This document shows, piece by piece, positions 61,580-64,000 of a DNA stretch of 64,000 nt (positions are counted from its first letter, which is position 1; each line of letters starts with the position of its first letter). Source of the stretch: Silurus meridionalis. Taxonomy: Eukaryota; Chordata; Actinopteri; Siluriformes; Siluridae. The position numbers and the translations under genes are program-made. The notes below the pieces were generated by a model. That model had not been told where the DNA came from and searched no databases. It saw nothing but the letters and a program-made list of their open reading frames with translations. The stretch spans positions 10,971,773 through 11,035,772 of the forward strand of contig NC_060893.1 in the NCBI RefSeq assembly GCF_014805685.1. Direction: 5' to 3'.

Positions 61580-62499
61580 ATTGACGTGGGGTCATCCATC
61601 ACATACACCAGGGGGTCTCCCTAGTATGCTCCTCAATAATGAACTTCATTCGTTAAATTCTCTTCTCAAAGGCCACACTCACCCACTGCCCTTTTCAGCT
61701 ACTGCAACTCGCTGCAGCTGCAGCAGCATGGTAGGAAGAAAAAAAACAATAATCATGCTTTTCCTTGTGACAGTCACACTCATGAAGGATCAGCAGCACC
61801 ATTACCAATCCCTCATGCCTAGTTATGGCCATAATTATCACGCCCAAAATCTCCTGCCCTACTTCATGCGGGAGAGGAAGAAGTGAAGGCACTTTTCTAA
61901 TCACCCCAGTCCCTTATCCAGTTCTCCACTACATGGAAAGAAGGGTAGCTTATCTTGTTTTGGGTTTTTTTTTTGCGGGGGGGCGACTGGAAGTGAGGGA
62001 TCATTAGAATGGAAGAGGATGCTGTGCTTCCTTACCTAGCCAGTCTCAGCCTCTACCACATGCTGCTGTGTGTCTGTAGCACCAGACGCCTCTTCCTCTC
62101 CTCTCTGCACTGTTTCTATCTCTGTGTGAAAGCCTGTTTTCATCCTCCACTTCCCCAAGCAAAATCTCATCATGCCTCGGAGTGCAGGGGGTTAATATTA
62201 AATAAATACTACCACTCTTTTAAATGTATTTACAGACAAACAAAAGAAATAAAATGGAGAGCTGTATAGAGTTACAGATTTTTCTGGGTTTTTAGAGAAA
62301 TCCCTTATCGGTTATTGCTGGATAATTTGTTTGCCTTTAGTCAGTAATAGTGAAAGCAATCTATTTTTCTCTGTAACAGCTTTGTAAACATATTTGTTTG
62401 TCTTGTTATCAGTAAAAATCTGATTGCACAAATACAAAAGAATTGACTTGTCCTGTCATAATAATAAAACAGAGCAATGACCGCAGAAACAGTTTTCTA
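61577..62499. other. No gene seen; unique DNA
   Basis: T/G-run at 61,964-61,983. Frames below 122 codons; the longest starts inside the GT array and is an artefact. Confidence 0.45.
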
Positions 62500-62720
62500 A
62501 ATAGCTGCTTAAGGTAAAATGGAAATTTTAATTATAGCAAGCGTAAGAGGGCTTATCAAAATCGCCCCTGCCAAATGTCTCCAAATTAATAATACCTGGA
62601 AGGGTGTATGTATAATTTGGTGCAAATTCAGCATGCTGTCTTGTGTGGAAGACGATCTGAGCTTGTTTAAGCAACACATCAAAGCTTGTTGGACATGCTG
62701 TTTCCTACTTGTTTTGCTTA
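62500..62720. promoter_or_regulatory. Candidate conserved non-coding element
   Basis: High-complexity block with 'ggaaattttaattatagcaa' and 'ccaaattaataatacctgga', both with homeodomain-type cores. Not repeat-like and has no domain-bearing frame. Inferred from texture only. Confidence 0.22.
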
Positions 62721-62775
62721 TATTGGCATTCAGAATACTACGTATAACTATTATAGGGAACGGAATAAGTGATTA

Positions 62776-63240
62776 CCGTAATTTCCGGACTATTAAACGC
62801 ACCCAAATATAAGCCGCACCCACTGAATTTTACAAATATTTTTATTTTGAACATAAATACGCCGCACCTGTCTATAAGCCGCAGGTTTCCACATTGAAAC
62901 TATCGGTGAACATTGAACATTGAAACCATCGGTGAAGCTTTTCTCCCGATGCCGTGCAGCTCAGAACACAGGTGAAGTGTGTTTTTTCATGCATGAATGA
63001 TTCTCCTTTCCTGTAGACAGTCTGAGTGAGCGGCAGGTCAAACATCAGAGGAACATCATCCATATTTATGATGTGGTGCGGCCCGATTCAGTGGGAGCGC
63101 GATTTAATATAAAGAGTTTCATTGGTTCACCTGCAATTTCATTGGTCTAATGTAATGGAGCTCAGTTTTTTGGCTTGAAGTTTGTGAAACCCAGGAAAAA
63201 TCCATATATTAGCTGCTTCGTTGCATAAATTAAGTCACAC
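62776..63240 (-). mobile_element. Tigger/pogo-like DNA transposon fragment
   Basis: The left end 'ccgtaatttccggactatta' follows a TA (62,774-62,775). It is accompanied by 'ataagccgcacccactgaat' and 'gtctataagccgcaggtttc', the repeated 'ataagccgc' motif of a well-known fish transposon terminus. Inner text at 63,160-63,230 ('ttttttggcttgaagtttgt', 'gaaacccaggaaaaatccat') belongs to the same type of element. The right terminus is missing. The transposase remnant lies inside on the minus strand (next entry). Confidence 0.75.
62872..63063 (-). pseudogene. Tigger/pogo-type transposase remnant (DDE domain start)
   Basis: The minus-strand frame reads MDDVPLMFDLPLTQTVYRKG and continues through HEKTHFTCVLSCTASGEKL. 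This is the start of the DDE_1-type catalytic domain of pogo/Tigger/jerky-like transposases, with the first catalytic Asp in the MDD/EVP motif. Only about 50 residues are recognisable. The other two catalytic acids and the DNA-binding domain are absent. It is a decayed relic and not functional. Confidence 0.72.
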
Positions 63241-64000
63241 AGGTTTGCTCAAACCTCTTTCTTACATTTACATGACGAGAACTCAGAAAGCCTATTGAGA
63301 TTTTAGCTCGATCTATTTCTTAGTGAACATGAATCAGATGTAACATCGCAGTGTATCGTGGGTATTTCATGGCTACAAGATTACATTGTTAGTACACTAC
63401 CTGTATTGTGCATTATTGGACAGAATGTGTGCACTGGATATTCTCCACTGGGTTTATGGGCACTAGTGGAAAAGGACAGACTCTAAATATAGTGCACTAG
63501 TAAGTGAGCAGGAAATTCTAGGAAATATTCGGTTGGTGTGTTTCATTTGATTTTTATTGATTTCCATGTTGAAATTGTGTTAATCAAACATTATTATTAT
63601 ACTTAATAGACGTTAATGAGTAAAGATTGATAAAAGGAATGGCACATTACTATGAGCTGCAGTTCCTTTTGTATTTTGTATATCACTAACATCGACTCTA
63701 TAACTATTGAGTCATTAGTGTAGGAAGTCTTTAACGTACACGTTCCTAACCGTAACCCTTTCATGCACGGTAGCAGTCATTAGCTATGATTATTTGACCT
63801 TTATTTGAAATCAGCTAGTCTTCTTCTGTAGTTCCTGCGGGTTATATTCGTAATTCTGAAAGTTTGCATGCAAATAATATGAATAGTACCATGTGTTTTT
63901 GGAATTTATGCGCATCACACTCCGGTTCTTTTCTCTGTTTCCGCATCTTCTCCTGCACTCCTTTTTGTTTGAATGTTATTGTAATGGCTTGCTTCTCCTC
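63241..64000. other. No gene seen; unique DNA to window end
   Basis: AT-rich mixed sequence. No exon, repeat or RNA gene recognised. Confidence 0.45.

Overview
This window looks like non-coding, repeat-rich DNA from a teleost fish, most likely an otophysan such as a catfish (inference). The clues are many long (GT/CA)n and TATC arrays, several Tc1/mariner derivatives, a V-SINE-like element with the usual fish tail (GTAAGTCG..TCTGGATAAGGGCG), L2/CR1-like LINE 3' ends, a short hAT element and a Tigger/pogo-like transposase relic. There is no bacterial-style gene organisation. I recognise no host protein-coding gene, rRNA or tRNA gene, or CRISPR array. Non-repeat open frames stay near or below about 120 codons and show no recognisable domains. 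The window is therefore probably a gene desert or the inside of a very long intron.

Layout. 0-2 kb: end of a DNA-transposon-like repeat, a V-SINE, then GT, ATT and TATC microsatellites. 5.3-7.2 kb: a (GA)n tract, a CpG-rich stretch that is the best promoter or first-exon candidate, and a 62-bp exact duplication beside two inverted repeats. 8.8-11 kb: one Tc1-derived fragment and a Tc1-type helix-turn-helix relic. 11-18 kb: mostly unique DNA with a TATC array. 18.4-21.5 kb: three Tc1-derived fragments, a foldback element and a reverse-oriented retroposon tail. 22-25.4 kb: large CT and CA arrays and a 460-bp hAT derivative with a perfect 14-bp hairpin. 29 kb: another Tc1-derived copy. 30-35 kb: unique DNA with conserved-element character. 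35.2-37.7 kb: a nested cluster in which a 1323-bp Tc1 element with IR/DR ends and a broken transposase lies between two L2-like LINE ends. 38-48 kb: mostly unique. 48.3-48.8 kb: a LINE tail feeding a 357-bp compound tetranucleotide array, followed by a candidate 30-nt microexon at 48,975. 52.2 kb: another Tc1-derived copy. 53.9-56 kb: a 41-bp minisatellite interrupted by a 600-bp retroposon and followed by three copies of its own flank. 59 kb: a long (GT)n(AT)n tract. 60.3 kb: a perfect 30-bp palindrome. 61.2-61.6 kb: a 171-bp tandem duplication. 62.8-63.2 kb: the Tigger-like relic.

Nothing here works together as a pathway. The parts are parasitic DNA and tandem repeats on a background that may hold regulatory elements. 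The observations most worth checking are the minisatellite that is free of stops in all three frames on one strand together with its clean retroposon interruption, the internally deleted Tc1 element with near-identical ends, the microexon candidate and the CpG-rich block. All family assignments come from motifs recognised by eye; no database search was run.
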